The notes below the pieces were generated by a model that worked only from the letters and a program-made list of their open reading frames with translations, searched no databases and had not been told where the DNA came from. Of a DNA stretch of 64,000 nt, positions 17,136 to 24,508 are shown one piece after another. The number at the start of each line of letters is the position of its first letter. Positions within the stretch are counted from its first letter, which is position 1. The DNA comes from CAXBBB01 sp963841855 (lineage in GTDB: Bacteria; Bacteroidota; Rhodothermia; Rhodothermales; BA12). Location: the NCBI GenBank assembly GCA_963841855.1, contig CAWJEJ010000001.1, positions 806,001 through 870,000 on the forward strand, written 5' to 3'. Made by a program: the position numbers and the translations under genes.

Positions 17136-19163
17136 ATGAGCGACCAGCGCTACCTCGTGACCGCCCGCAAGTACCGCCCGATCCGGTTCGAGGATTTGGT
17201 CGGCCAATCGCACGTGACCGAGACGCTGCAAAACGCCATCCGCCTCGACCGGCTCGCGCACGCCTACCTGTTCAGCGGGCCGCGCGGAGTCGGCAAGACG
17301 ACGGCGGCACGCATCCTCGCCAAAGCCATCAACTGCGAAACGCCGCTCGACCAGCGCGACGGATCCGAACCGTGCGGCGCGTGCGACAGCTGCCAGACGT
17401 TCGCCCAAGGCCGCAGCCTCAACATCATCGAGATCGACGCGGCGAGCAACAACAAAGTCGACGACATCCGCGACCTGCGCGAGACCGTCCGCATCCCACC
17501 GCAGGGAGCACGCAAAAAGGTCTACATCGTCGACGAAGTCCACATGCTGTCGACGAGTGCGTTCAACGCGCTGCTCAAGACGCTCGAAGAGCCGCCGCCC
17601 TACGCCCTCTTCATTTTTGCGACGACCGAGCCTCACAAAGTGCTGCCGACGATCCTGTCGCGGTGCCAGCGCTTCGACTTCCGCCGCATTCGCATCGAAG
17701 ACGCCGTCCAGCGCCTGCGCGAGATCTGTCAGGCCGAAAACGTCACGGCTGACGAAGACGCCCTGGCCCTGATCGCGCGCAAAGGCGACGGTGCGCTCCG
17801 CGACACGCTCTCGGCGTTCGATCAGGCCGTCGCGCTGTGCGGCTCGGACCTGCGCTACGCCGCCCTGGCCGAAGCGCTCGGGGTCGTCGAGCAAGACTTG
17901 TTCTTCGAAGTCAGCGACGCCCTCGCCCAGCGCCGGACCGGAGACCTGTTCCTAGTCGTCGATCGCGTCGTGAGTCGGGGTTACGACCTGATGGAGTTCT
18001 TGCACGGCTTGCAGGAGCACCTGCGCAACATCCTCGTCGCCGTGACACTGCCGGACGCACCCGACCTGATCGAAGCCGCTCGCGGAGTCCGCGCGCGGTA
18101 CGTCGAAGCAGCGCAAGCGTTCGAGGAAGCCGATGTGATGCGCCTGCTCGCTCTGGCCGCCGACGGCGAAGAGACGCTGCGCCAAGCCGTCCAGCCGCGC
18201 CTGCGATTGGAGATGACGCTGGCGAAGATGGCGTCGCTAGCCAAAGCGGTCGACCTCAACCGCGCCATCGCTCAGGTCGAAGCGTTGCAGCAGGCGGCGC
18301 GCGAAGGCAAACCGGCACTGTCGACTGTCGCCGCGACGCCCGAGCAGGTCGGCCCGCCGACGCGGCAAGCGGCACCATCCGGCGTCGTGCGCGAGTCAGC
18401 ACCCGCCCCCATCGCCCTGGTCGCACCCGCTCCGCACGCGGCACCGCTCCCCGCTCCAGATCCACATCCAGCCGAACCGGAGTCGCCCCCTGCTCGGCCT
18501 GCGCCCAAGGCCGAGCCGCACCACGCCAAAATCCATGCGCTGCGCCCGCGCACCGACGATGAGGGCGGCGTTCCGGCCGAACCTGCCGCGCCCAAGAAGC
18601 CGACGCCAGCCGCACCCGCCAAGCCGTCGACACCCGAAACGGCGTACAGCAACCTCTTCGGCGCCCCCGCGCTTCGCAAAGTCGTCCCGCGCAAAGACGG
18701 ACCCAACGCGCTGAGCGGCGACGGGGCGGCGGGGTCGGCCGCTCGCATGCCCGAGCCGACGATTCACGCCGCCGCGCCCGCTCCCACTGCATCTTCCGGC
18801 ATTCCCAGCGCGCTCGCGAACGCGTGGAAGACCATGGCCGAGCGTGTCAACCGTCCCGCCTTGCACGCCGTGATGACGTTTTGCACGCTGTCGGCGGTCG
18901 AAGGCGATACGCTGTGCGTCGCCGTGCCCGATCAGTCGTCGCTAGGTGTGCTACGCGAGAACGAGCAGACGCTCGAACGGATGCTGGCTCACCATGCGCC
19001 TAACGGCCCGTCCAGGCTGCGCTTCTTCGCCACCAAAGCCGAGCGCGTAAGCCCAGAAACCGGCTCGTCGGAGACTCCGTTGCAGCGCTTCACTCGGTTG
19101 CAAGCCGAGCACCCCGTTCTGAGCGCGCTCGTCGACACGTTCGGCGGCGAACTCGTCCACTGA
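17136..19163 (+). CDS. dnaX: DNA polymerase III subunits gamma/tau
   Basis: 675 residues from ATG 17136 (MSDQRYLVTARKYRPIRFED, the usual DnaX beginning); an upstream in-frame start at 17055 adds 27 residues unlike the family. Walker A GPRGVGKT at 48-55, four zinc cysteines (67, 80, 83, 86), VDEVHMLS, and SRCQRFDFRRI. After about residue 385 an Ala/Pro-rich linker leads to a C-terminal domain that begins near 560. Clamp-loader motor of the replisome. First gene of the dnaX-ybaB-recR group, here spread out by inserted genes. A TATCTTG motif at 17089-17095 is a possible -10. Confidence 0.96.
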   Translation: MSDQRYLVTARKYRPIRFEDLVGQSHVTETLQNAIRLDRLAHAYLFSGPRGVGKTTAARILAKAINCETPLDQRDGSEPCGACDSCQTFAQGRSLNIIEIDAASNNKVDDIRDLRETVRIPPQGARKKVYIVDEVHMLSTSAFNALLKTLEEPPPYALFIFATTEPHKVLPTILSRCQRFDFRRIRIEDAVQRLREICQAENVTADEDALALIARKGDGALRDTLSAFDQAVALCGSDLRYAALAEALGVVEQDLFFEVSDALAQRRTGDLFLVVDRVVSRGYDLMEFLHGLQEHLRNILVAVTLPDAPDLIEAARGVRARYVEAAQAFEEADVMRLLALAADGEETLRQAVQPRLRLEMTLAKMASLAKAVDLNRAIAQVEALQQAAREGKPALSTVAATPEQVGPPTRQAAPSGVVRESAPAPIALVAPAPHAAPLPAPDPHPAEPESPPARPAPKAEPHHAKIHALRPRTDDEGGVPAEPAAPKKPTPAAPAKPSTPETAYSNLFGAPALRKVVPRKDGPNALSGDGAAGSAARMPEPTIHAAAPAPTASSGIPSALANAWKTMAERVNRPALHAVMTFCTLSAVEGDTLCVAVPDQSSLGVLRENEQTLERMLAHHAPNGPSRLRFFATKAERVSPETGSSETPLQRFTRLQAEHPVLSALVDTFGGELVH

Positions 19164-19197
19164 GGCCAGCCTCGTTCCCCAAGACTACCCCACTCCG

Positions 19198-19530
19198 ATG
19201 GATTTCAACATGGCCGATATGTTCGGCAAGATCGCCGAGATGCAGCAGCAGATGCAGCAGACCCAGGCCGAACTGGGCAAGCAGAGCGTGACGGCCGAAG
19301 TCGGCGGTGGGCTCGTCACCGTAATCGCCAACGGCAACCAGCGCATCACCTCGATCAAGATCGACCCGACCGCCATCGTGCCGGACGACGCCGAGATGCT
19401 CGAAGACCTGATCGTGGCGGGCGTCAACAAAGCCTTGGAAGATGCCGCCGGTCTCGCCCAGAGCGCGATGCAGAAGCAGGCCGGTTCGATGCTCCCTCCC
19501 GGAATGGACCTGAGCAAGCTCGGGCTGTAA
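19198..19530 (+). CDS. ybaB: YbaB/EbfC nucleoid-associated protein
   Basis: 110 residues. Coiled-coil N-terminus rich in Met/Gln (AEMQQQMQQTQAEL), the central strand pair SVTAEVGGGLVTVIANGNQ, and the helix DLIVAGVNKALEDA are all standard for YbaB. It binds DNA as a dimer and is nearly always found between dnaX and recR. Here it follows dnaX by 34 bp but recR lies 1.6 kb further on. Confidence 0.95.
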   Translation: MDFNMADMFGKIAEMQQQMQQTQAELGKQSVTAEVGGGLVTVIANGNQRITSIKIDPTAIVPDDAEMLEDLIVAGVNKALEDAAGLAQSAMQKQAGSMLPPGMDLSKLGL

Positions 19531-19544
19531 AACTGGACGTCGAC

Positions 19545-19748
19545 ATGACCGCGACCATCACGAAAGAGCAGTTCACGAAAGCAATCGTCGACCTCCCCGA
19601 GACGGCGACGCTCGACGATGCTATAGAACGTCTCCTCTTTTTGAGCGCGGTAGAGGAGGGACTCGCTCAAATGAGGCGTGGAGAGGGCATACCGCATGAA
19701 GAGGTCAAGCGAGTCATGGAAGAGAAGATGGGGTCGTGGCCGAAGTAA
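19545..19748 (+). CDS. Antitoxin of a RelE/ParE-type module
   Basis: 67 residues: helical N-terminal half (TLDDAIERLLFLSAVEEGLAQ), then MRRGEGIPHEEVKRVMEEK, the usual C-terminal toxin-wrapping part of small addiction-module antitoxins. It overlaps the next gene by 13 nt, the normal antitoxin-toxin layout. Starts 14 bp after ybaB, so it may be read from the dnaX-ybaB message. Confidence 0.82.
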   Translation: MTATITKEQFTKAIVDLPETATLDDAIERLLFLSAVEEGLAQMRRGEGIPHEEVKRVMEEKMGSWPK

Positions 19749-20044
19749 CCTGGTCTCCCAGAGCGCTCGCCGACCTGGGTGGGATTGCCGATTACCATGC
19801 GCTGTCTTCTAAGCGATATGCGCGAGTCATCGTCGCCAAACTGTTCACCTCGACGGACAGACTAATGTCTTTCCCTCGCTCCGGCCGTTCCGTCCCCGAG
19901 ATTGAGGATGAGCAGATGCGCGAGATCATCGTTCGCAACTATCGCATCGTCTACTTCTACGATGAGTCCGACGACGCTGCCGAGGTGCTAACCGTCTTTC
20001 ACGCGTCGCAGCAATCTGGTGCTCCTCCGCATACGGATCGGTGA
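19736..20044 (+). CDS. RelE/ParE-family toxin
   Basis: 102 residues. Start VTWSPRALADLGGIADYHA, middle FPRSGRSVPEIEDEQMREI, end NYRIVYFYDE then EVLTVFHASQQ follow the ParE/RelE order of helix hairpin and beta-sheet with conserved Arg. Such toxins act on gyrase (ParE) or on ribosome-bound mRNA (RelE); the sequence does not decide between them. Intact and coupled to its antitoxin. Nine bases after its stop comes a second copy of the recR leader. Confidence 0.85.
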   Translation: MAEVTWSPRALADLGGIADYHALSSKRYARVIVAKLFTSTDRLMSFPRSGRSVPEIEDEQMREIIVRNYRIVYFYDESDDAAEVLTVFHASQQSGAPPHTDR

Positions 20045-20053
20045 CACAGAGCC

Positions 20054-20130
20054 GTCACCCGTCCGTCATTAAGCTGACTAACTGGACCCTCACTTTGCCG
20101 CCCGCCATGTCGTCGTTCACGTCTGAACCC
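20054..20130 (+). repeat. Extra copy of the recR leader and first codons
   Basis: About 53 bases before ATG 20107 plus the first 24 coding bases resemble 21058-21134 in front of recR. The run CGCCCGCC, the ATG and TCGTCGTTCACGTC are identical; further upstream identity is roughly three quarters with small gaps. It supplies the start of the membrane-protein gene. Confidence 0.75.
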
Positions 20131-21024
20131 CGCACTAGCTTCGAGAGACCTCTCTCGGTGAGCATCGTGGGGTGGTACCTGATCGTGGCTGGCGCCTTCT
20201 CGCTGTACGGACTACTCGGTTCCTTCAACCCAATCGTTCAGGAGACGTGGAGAGCCATGGGAATCAATCCGGCCATCGCGATTAGCGTTACGTTACTGAC
20301 GGCGACAGCCAATGTTATATCGGGGATTGCAATCCTCAAACAGCACGAGTGGGGACGGGGTCTCTACCTGGTCGTCGGCGTCCTCGGGATATTCTTGAGC
20401 ATCTTTGTCTATCAAGCACCGGCATCAGGATTACTAATCAGATTGGCATCGTTGGCGGTGCCAGCTTATTTCCTGTTTCGCGCGCCAGCACGAGCCTATT
20501 TCGCGGGGACGTATGCGCGCACCGATGAGCAGCGTAAACAGCGCAAAATGCTCGCTTCCCTCCGCGCGTCCGAGCGTTCGGACAGTTCGGCGCGAGTCGT
20601 ATTCGGCCTTCTCTTTTGCCTGGGTGCCGGGCTTCTACTCTGCTCTAGGGTCGTAGCGGTTGGGATGGGAGCACTCAGTAGCACGGTCATCTTGGTTGTT
20701 TTCCTCCTGCTGCCCTCTCTCATTGGCTTGGCGATTGGGTTGGTGTTGTGGGGATCGAAGCGGTGGAAGCCTGTGACCGGATGGACCCTGGCGTCAAGCG
20801 GAGCTCTCGGCGCACTCTCGTGCTTGTCTTTGGCTTCGGTAGTAGGAACCGATGCATTTCGGTCAGCTATCTCGAGTGCCCAAGTGGCACTCCAACTCAG
20901 CGCAGGTCAACTCCTTCTGGGTGGAAGTATCGGTCTTCTCCTCGTAGCCGCGGGTGTACTACTCATCGACAATCAGTATTCGCATGACCGAGACACCGTC
21001 GAGCGCGCACTCTTGTCTGAGTAG
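20107..21024 (+). CDS. Multi-pass membrane protein inserted before recR
   Basis: 305 residues from ATG 20107. The first eight residues MSSFTSEP nearly equal those of RecR (MSSFTSES), because the gene begins in a duplicated recR leader. Seven or eight hydrophobic segments, grouped before and after a basic stretch (TDEQRKQRKMLASLRASERS). No family is recognised. Base use looks less GC-rich than its neighbours. Sits between the toxin-antitoxin pair and recR, so it is likely cargo of the same insertion. Confidence 0.7.
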   Translation: MSSFTSEPRTSFERPLSVSIVGWYLIVAGAFSLYGLLGSFNPIVQETWRAMGINPAIAISVTLLTATANVISGIAILKQHEWGRGLYLVVGVLGIFLSIFVYQAPASGLLIRLASLAVPAYFLFRAPARAYFAGTYARTDEQRKQRKMLASLRASERSDSSARVVFGLLFCLGAGLLLCSRVVAVGMGALSSTVILVVFLLLPSLIGLAIGLVLWGSKRWKPVTGWTLASSGALGALSCLSLASVVGTDAFRSAISSAQVALQLSAGQLLLGGSIGLLLVAAGVLLIDNQYSHDRDTVERALLSE

Positions 21025-21057
21025 GTCCGGTTGCCATTCGTGCTGCGACAAGCGTTT

Positions 21058-21134
21058 GTCACCCGGTCGCCCTAAGTTGACGAACCGACCTCTTCATTCC
21101 ACCGCCCGCCATGTCGTCGTTCACGTCCGAATCC
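21058..21134 (+). repeat. recR leader, partner of the copy at 20054
   Basis: Direct repeat partner of 20054-20130. Similarity stops about eight codons into recR, which is intact, so this copy is the working one. Confidence 0.75.
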
Positions 21135-21785
21135 GTTGAAGCGCTCGTCGAGCAGTTGACCAAGCTGCCGACCGTCGGGCGCAAGACGGCGCAGCGATTG
21201 GCGTCGTTCGTGCTCAAGATGCCGCGCGACGAGGTGCTCGAGATCGCCCGCGCGCTCGTGGCCGTCAAGGACAAGGTCAAATTCTGCCCCATCTGTGGCA
21301 ACGTGACGGACAGTGTGCCGTGCGGCATCTGTCGCAGCAGCAGGCGCGACGCCGGTCTGATCTGCGTCGTCGAGGAGGCGAGCGACGTGATGGCACTCGA
21401 AACGACGGGCGATTTCGGCGGCGTCTACCACGTGCTCGGGGGCGTCATTTCGCCGCTCGACGGGACTGGTCCCGAAGACCTGACGATCCGCGAGTTGGTC
21501 GCCCGGGTCAGCGGGGCGATTCGGCTTCCGGACGAGATCGCGCAGCAGGCCAACGGATACGAGATCGACGGCGAGGCGCAGACGCCGCCTGCCATCAGCG
21601 AGGTGATCCTGGCCGTCAACCCCAACGTCGAGGGCGACACAACGGCGCACTATCTGACGATGCTACTCAAGCCGTTCGAGGTGCGCGTAACGCGTATCGC
21701 GCATGGCCTCCCTGTCGGCGGTGATCTGGAATACGCCGATCCGGCTACGCTGTCGCGCGCGATGCAGGCACGCGTGTCGGTCTGA
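21111..21785 (+). CDS. recR: Recombination mediator RecR
   Basis: 224 residues. Helix-hairpin-helix part (LPTVGRKTAQRLASFVL), C4 zinc finger CPICGN ... CGIC, Toprim domain with ICVVEEASDVMALE, and the Walker-B-like C-terminal region (TRIAHGLPVGGDLEYAD). With RecO/RecF it loads RecA at gaps. Somewhat longer than the common 200 residues because of an insert in the Toprim part (ISPLDGTGPEDLTIRE and after). Its usual neighbours dnaX and ybaB lie upstream beyond the inserted genes. Confidence 0.95.
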   Translation: MSSFTSESVEALVEQLTKLPTVGRKTAQRLASFVLKMPRDEVLEIARALVAVKDKVKFCPICGNVTDSVPCGICRSSRRDAGLICVVEEASDVMALETTGDFGGVYHVLGGVISPLDGTGPEDLTIRELVARVSGAIRLPDEIAQQANGYEIDGEAQTPPAISEVILAVNPNVEGDTTAHYLTMLLKPFEVRVTRIAHGLPVGGDLEYADPATLSRAMQARVSV

Positions 21786-21853
21786 GGCGGCAGCGCGAGC
21801 GGAACGCCTGAGTGCGTCCGGGCGTGCGTCTGCGCTCTCATCGACCTCCTGAC

Positions 21854-23068
21854 ATGAAGATCACCGTCTTAGGTGCCGGCTCCATCGGCGCGTCCATCGC
21901 CCGCGACTTGCAGCAGACGCCAGACGTGGAGGCCATCCAGGTGTGCGACGCCAGAGCCCGCTCGCTCCAGACGCTCCAGACGACCATCGGCGGCGACAAA
22001 CTGCGCTCGTTCCAGGTCGATGCGCGCGACCTGACCGTCATGCGCAGCATTTTGAGCGGCAGCGACTGCGTTATCGTCGGCACGGCGCCCGAGCACAACG
22101 CGGCCCTTGCCACGCTCTGCCTGAGTTTGGGTGTGCCCTACTGCGACCTGGGCGGCAACGACAAAGCCGTGCACCAAGTGCTGGCGCTCGACGAGCAGGC
22201 GCGCGAGGCGGGCGTCTGGCTCATGCCCAACTGCGGGCTGGCGCCGGGGCTGGTCAACGTGCTCAGCTTGCATGCCGTCGAGCGCTTCGACGAAGTCGAC
22301 GCCGTTCAGCTCCGTGTCGGCGACGTTCCGGCCGTTCCCAAGCCGCCGTTCAACTTCTCGATTTCGTGGTCCGCCGACAAGGTGATCGACGACTATAGCA
22401 ACCCATCGCGCCAGATCGAAGAGGGTGAGATCGTCGAGCATCCGGCTCTGAGCGGCCTAGAGAGTGTTTCGTTCGAGCCTCCGTTCGACCAGATGGAAGC
22501 GTTCAACACCCAGGGCGGACTGGCCACGCTCGCCGACGCGCTCAAGGGGCGCGTCCGCACGCTCGATCACAAGACGATTCGCTGGCCCGGTCACGCGCAG
22601 CAGATGCAGTTTCTGCTGGAACTGGGCTTCGCCGAACGCAAGACGATCGACGTGCGCACCCACCTGACCTACCGCGACGTACTCGTGAGGCGGATGCGGC
22701 AGCGCCTGAGCAGCGACCAGGAGGATGTGCTGCTGATGCGCGTGCTCGTGCGCGGCGTCACGGGCGGCAAGAAGCAGACCATCGTCTACCAGATGACCGA
22801 GCGCTACGACGAAGCCGATAGCGTCTCGGCGATGAAAAACGCCACGAGCGCCGCCACGAGTGCAGCCGCCCTGATGCTAGCGCGCGGCGAGATTGAAGGG
22901 GGCGGCGCCTCGCCCGCCGAGCACGTCGTCGACAAAGCGGCGTACCTGCGGCATGTTCAACAGCGCGGGCTGACTATCTCCGAGACGATCTACGACGGCT
23001 GGCGCGACGTGCGCGATCCTTCCGAAGGAGACGAGGTGGTCCAGCCGAGCGAAGCCATCACGCTCTAG
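21854..23068 (+). CDS. Saccharopine dehydrogenase-like oxidoreductase
   Basis: 404 residues from ATG 21854 (MKITVLGAGSIGASIARDL); 14 further in-frame codons upstream do not resemble the family. N-terminal Rossmann fold with GAGSIG, then NCGLAPGLVNVL and GGNDKAVHQVL as in saccharopine dehydrogenase/homospermidine-synthase-type enzymes. The substrate (saccharopine or a related amino-acid imine) cannot be fixed from the sequence. Stands alone, converging on an SDR gene. Confidence 0.85.
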   Translation: MKITVLGAGSIGASIARDLQQTPDVEAIQVCDARARSLQTLQTTIGGDKLRSFQVDARDLTVMRSILSGSDCVIVGTAPEHNAALATLCLSLGVPYCDLGGNDKAVHQVLALDEQAREAGVWLMPNCGLAPGLVNVLSLHAVERFDEVDAVQLRVGDVPAVPKPPFNFSISWSADKVIDDYSNPSRQIEEGEIVEHPALSGLESVSFEPPFDQMEAFNTQGGLATLADALKGRVRTLDHKTIRWPGHAQQMQFLLELGFAERKTIDVRTHLTYRDVLVRRMRQRLSSDQEDVLLMRVLVRGVTGGKKQTIVYQMTERYDEADSVSAMKNATSAATSAAALMLARGEIEGGGASPAEHVVDKAAYLRHVQQRGLTISETIYDGWRDVRDPSEGDEVVQPSEAITL

Positions 23069-23084
23069 AAATTGGAGGGGCGCA

Positions 23085-23765
23085 TCAGCCCGCGGATCCG
23101 TAGGCGCGCAGCGTCTGCCCGTTGAGGGCGGCTCCGGCCTCTCCGCTCAGGTGGACGATCAGGTCGGCGATCGTGGAGGCGGAAACGCCCTTGCCCTCTT
23201 GATCGTCGGCGAGCAGGGTGCTCGGGGCGACGGCGTGGGCCGTAATGCGCCCGTCGTACTCCGACGCGACGGCCTCGACTAGGCGTACGACGCCCGCTTT
23301 GGCCGCAGAATATGCAGCTTGCCCGCCGACGCCTTTGTCGGCGCCTTGGCCAGCGGCGACAGCAATCAGGCGGCCCCGCTCGCTCATCAGGTCGGCAGCG
23401 GCGCGGAAGGCGAGGAAAGTGCTCGTCAGGTTGAGGTCCATCATCCGCCGCCAGTCGTCCATCGTCGTGTCGGCGAGCGAACTGCTGCTCCATCCGCCGA
23501 CGGTATGCACGAGCACGTCGACCGAGCCAAACTGAGCGCGCATCGCCTGGAAACACTGCGTCACCGAGTCCTCGCTGGAGGCGTCGCATGGAAAACCCCA
23601 GGCGTTGGCGCCCTCGGGCAGCACTACGTCATAGGCCTCGGCTTCGGTCGGCGTGACGAGCGCGATGGTGGCTCCGCGCTCGGCAAACGCGCGAACGACG
23701 TGCTGGCCCAGGCGGCCATTGGCGCCGGTGATGACGACGGTTTTACCCTGGAAATAATCGGACAT
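23085..23765 (-). CDS. Short-chain dehydrogenase, dihydropteridine reductase-like
   Basis: 226 residues from ATG 23765 (MSDYFQGKTVVITGANGRLG). Coenzyme motif TGANGRLG and active-site Tyr/Lys in YSAAK. Two traits recall quinonoid dihydropteridine reductase (QDPR): the VGGW motif after strand four, and AVAAGQGA in place of the strand that normally carries the catalytic Ser. That substrate assignment is an inference; a general SDR is certain. Confidence 0.85.
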   Translation of the reverse strand: MSDYFQGKTVVITGANGRLGQHVVRAFAERGATIALVTPTEAEAYDVVLPEGANAWGFPCDASSEDSVTQCFQAMRAQFGSVDVLVHTVGGWSSSSLADTTMDDWRRMMDLNLTSTFLAFRAAADLMSERGRLIAVAAGQGADKGVGGQAAYSAAKAGVVRLVEAVASEYDGRITAHAVAPSTLLADDQEGKGVSASTIADLIVHLSGEAGAALNGQTLRAYGSAG

Positions 23766-23809
23766 GGTGGGGGGAGGTTCTAAAACGGGAAAGCGAAAAG
23801 AGAGTCTGG

Positions 23810-24295
23810 CTATTGGCTGCCGGACGTATGGTCGTGGACGACGCGCCATCCGTCTGGGAAGCGGCGGAAGACGAGCGTGAATAGGCCATCGGACGTGTCG
23901 CGCGTCGTGGCGGTCAGTGCCCACCTGCCGAAGACGAGCGCGCGGTCAGGCGAAAGCAGTTGGATGTCGAGGTCCGAAAAGGTCAGATTTCCCATCGCGG
24001 CGCGGTTGGGATAACCCGCATGGTAGGCGTCGCGCGCGGCCTGCCAGCCCTGCCGAACATTTCCACCCGACGCGAAGCGCATGTCGGGAGACTTCCAATA
24101 CCCTTCCATGAACCCGTCGATGTCTCCTCTATTCCATGCCGCAATCTGATCGTCCATGACGGATTGGATCTCGGCCTGGGCGGTGGGCGCGTTTGCCTCT
24201 CGCGTCGACGCGCACCCGGTCAGGGCACAAATCGAGTAGCCGAGCACGAAGACGAGCAGCGAGCGCGTTAGCGGAATGGGGCGAAAAACAAGCAC
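23810..24295 (-). CDS. NTF2-like (DUF4440/SnoaL type) lipoprotein
   Basis: 161 residues from GTG 24295, chosen because it gives a compact lipoprotein signal ending in the lipobox LTGC; a GTG at 24352 would add 19 residues. The mature part has the cone-shaped NTF2 order: VMDDQIAAWNRGDIDGFMEGYW, then LTFSDLDIQLLSPDRALVFG, and a final RRFPDGWRVVHDHTS. Fold family with many roles (calcium/calmodulin kinase association-like, polyketide cyclase-like); no specific function is visible. Divergent from sprA. Confidence 0.8.
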   Translation of the reverse strand: MLVFRPIPLTRSLLVFVLGYSICALTGCASTREANAPTAQAEIQSVMDDQIAAWNRGDIDGFMEGYWKSPDMRFASGGNVRQGWQAARDAYHAGYPNRAAMGNLTFSDLDIQLLSPDRALVFGRWALTATTRDTSDGLFTLVFRRFPDGWRVVHDHTSGSQ

Positions 24296-24508
24296 TTGAG
24301 ACAGCGTCGTTACGACTGTATTTTGGGATACCGAGCAAAACGTGCCGGACACGACTCCAAGCTATAACGAAAAGCGTGCCCAAACCGGCGCGGCTTTAGA
24401 TCGGCTACCGTTTGGCCGCTATCCTGCCTCTCCCTCCCTCTTCCGAGACCAAACCTGAGAACTGCGTATCGCCACCTGTTGCTACTGACCTCTCTTTTCT
24501 GACGCCAC

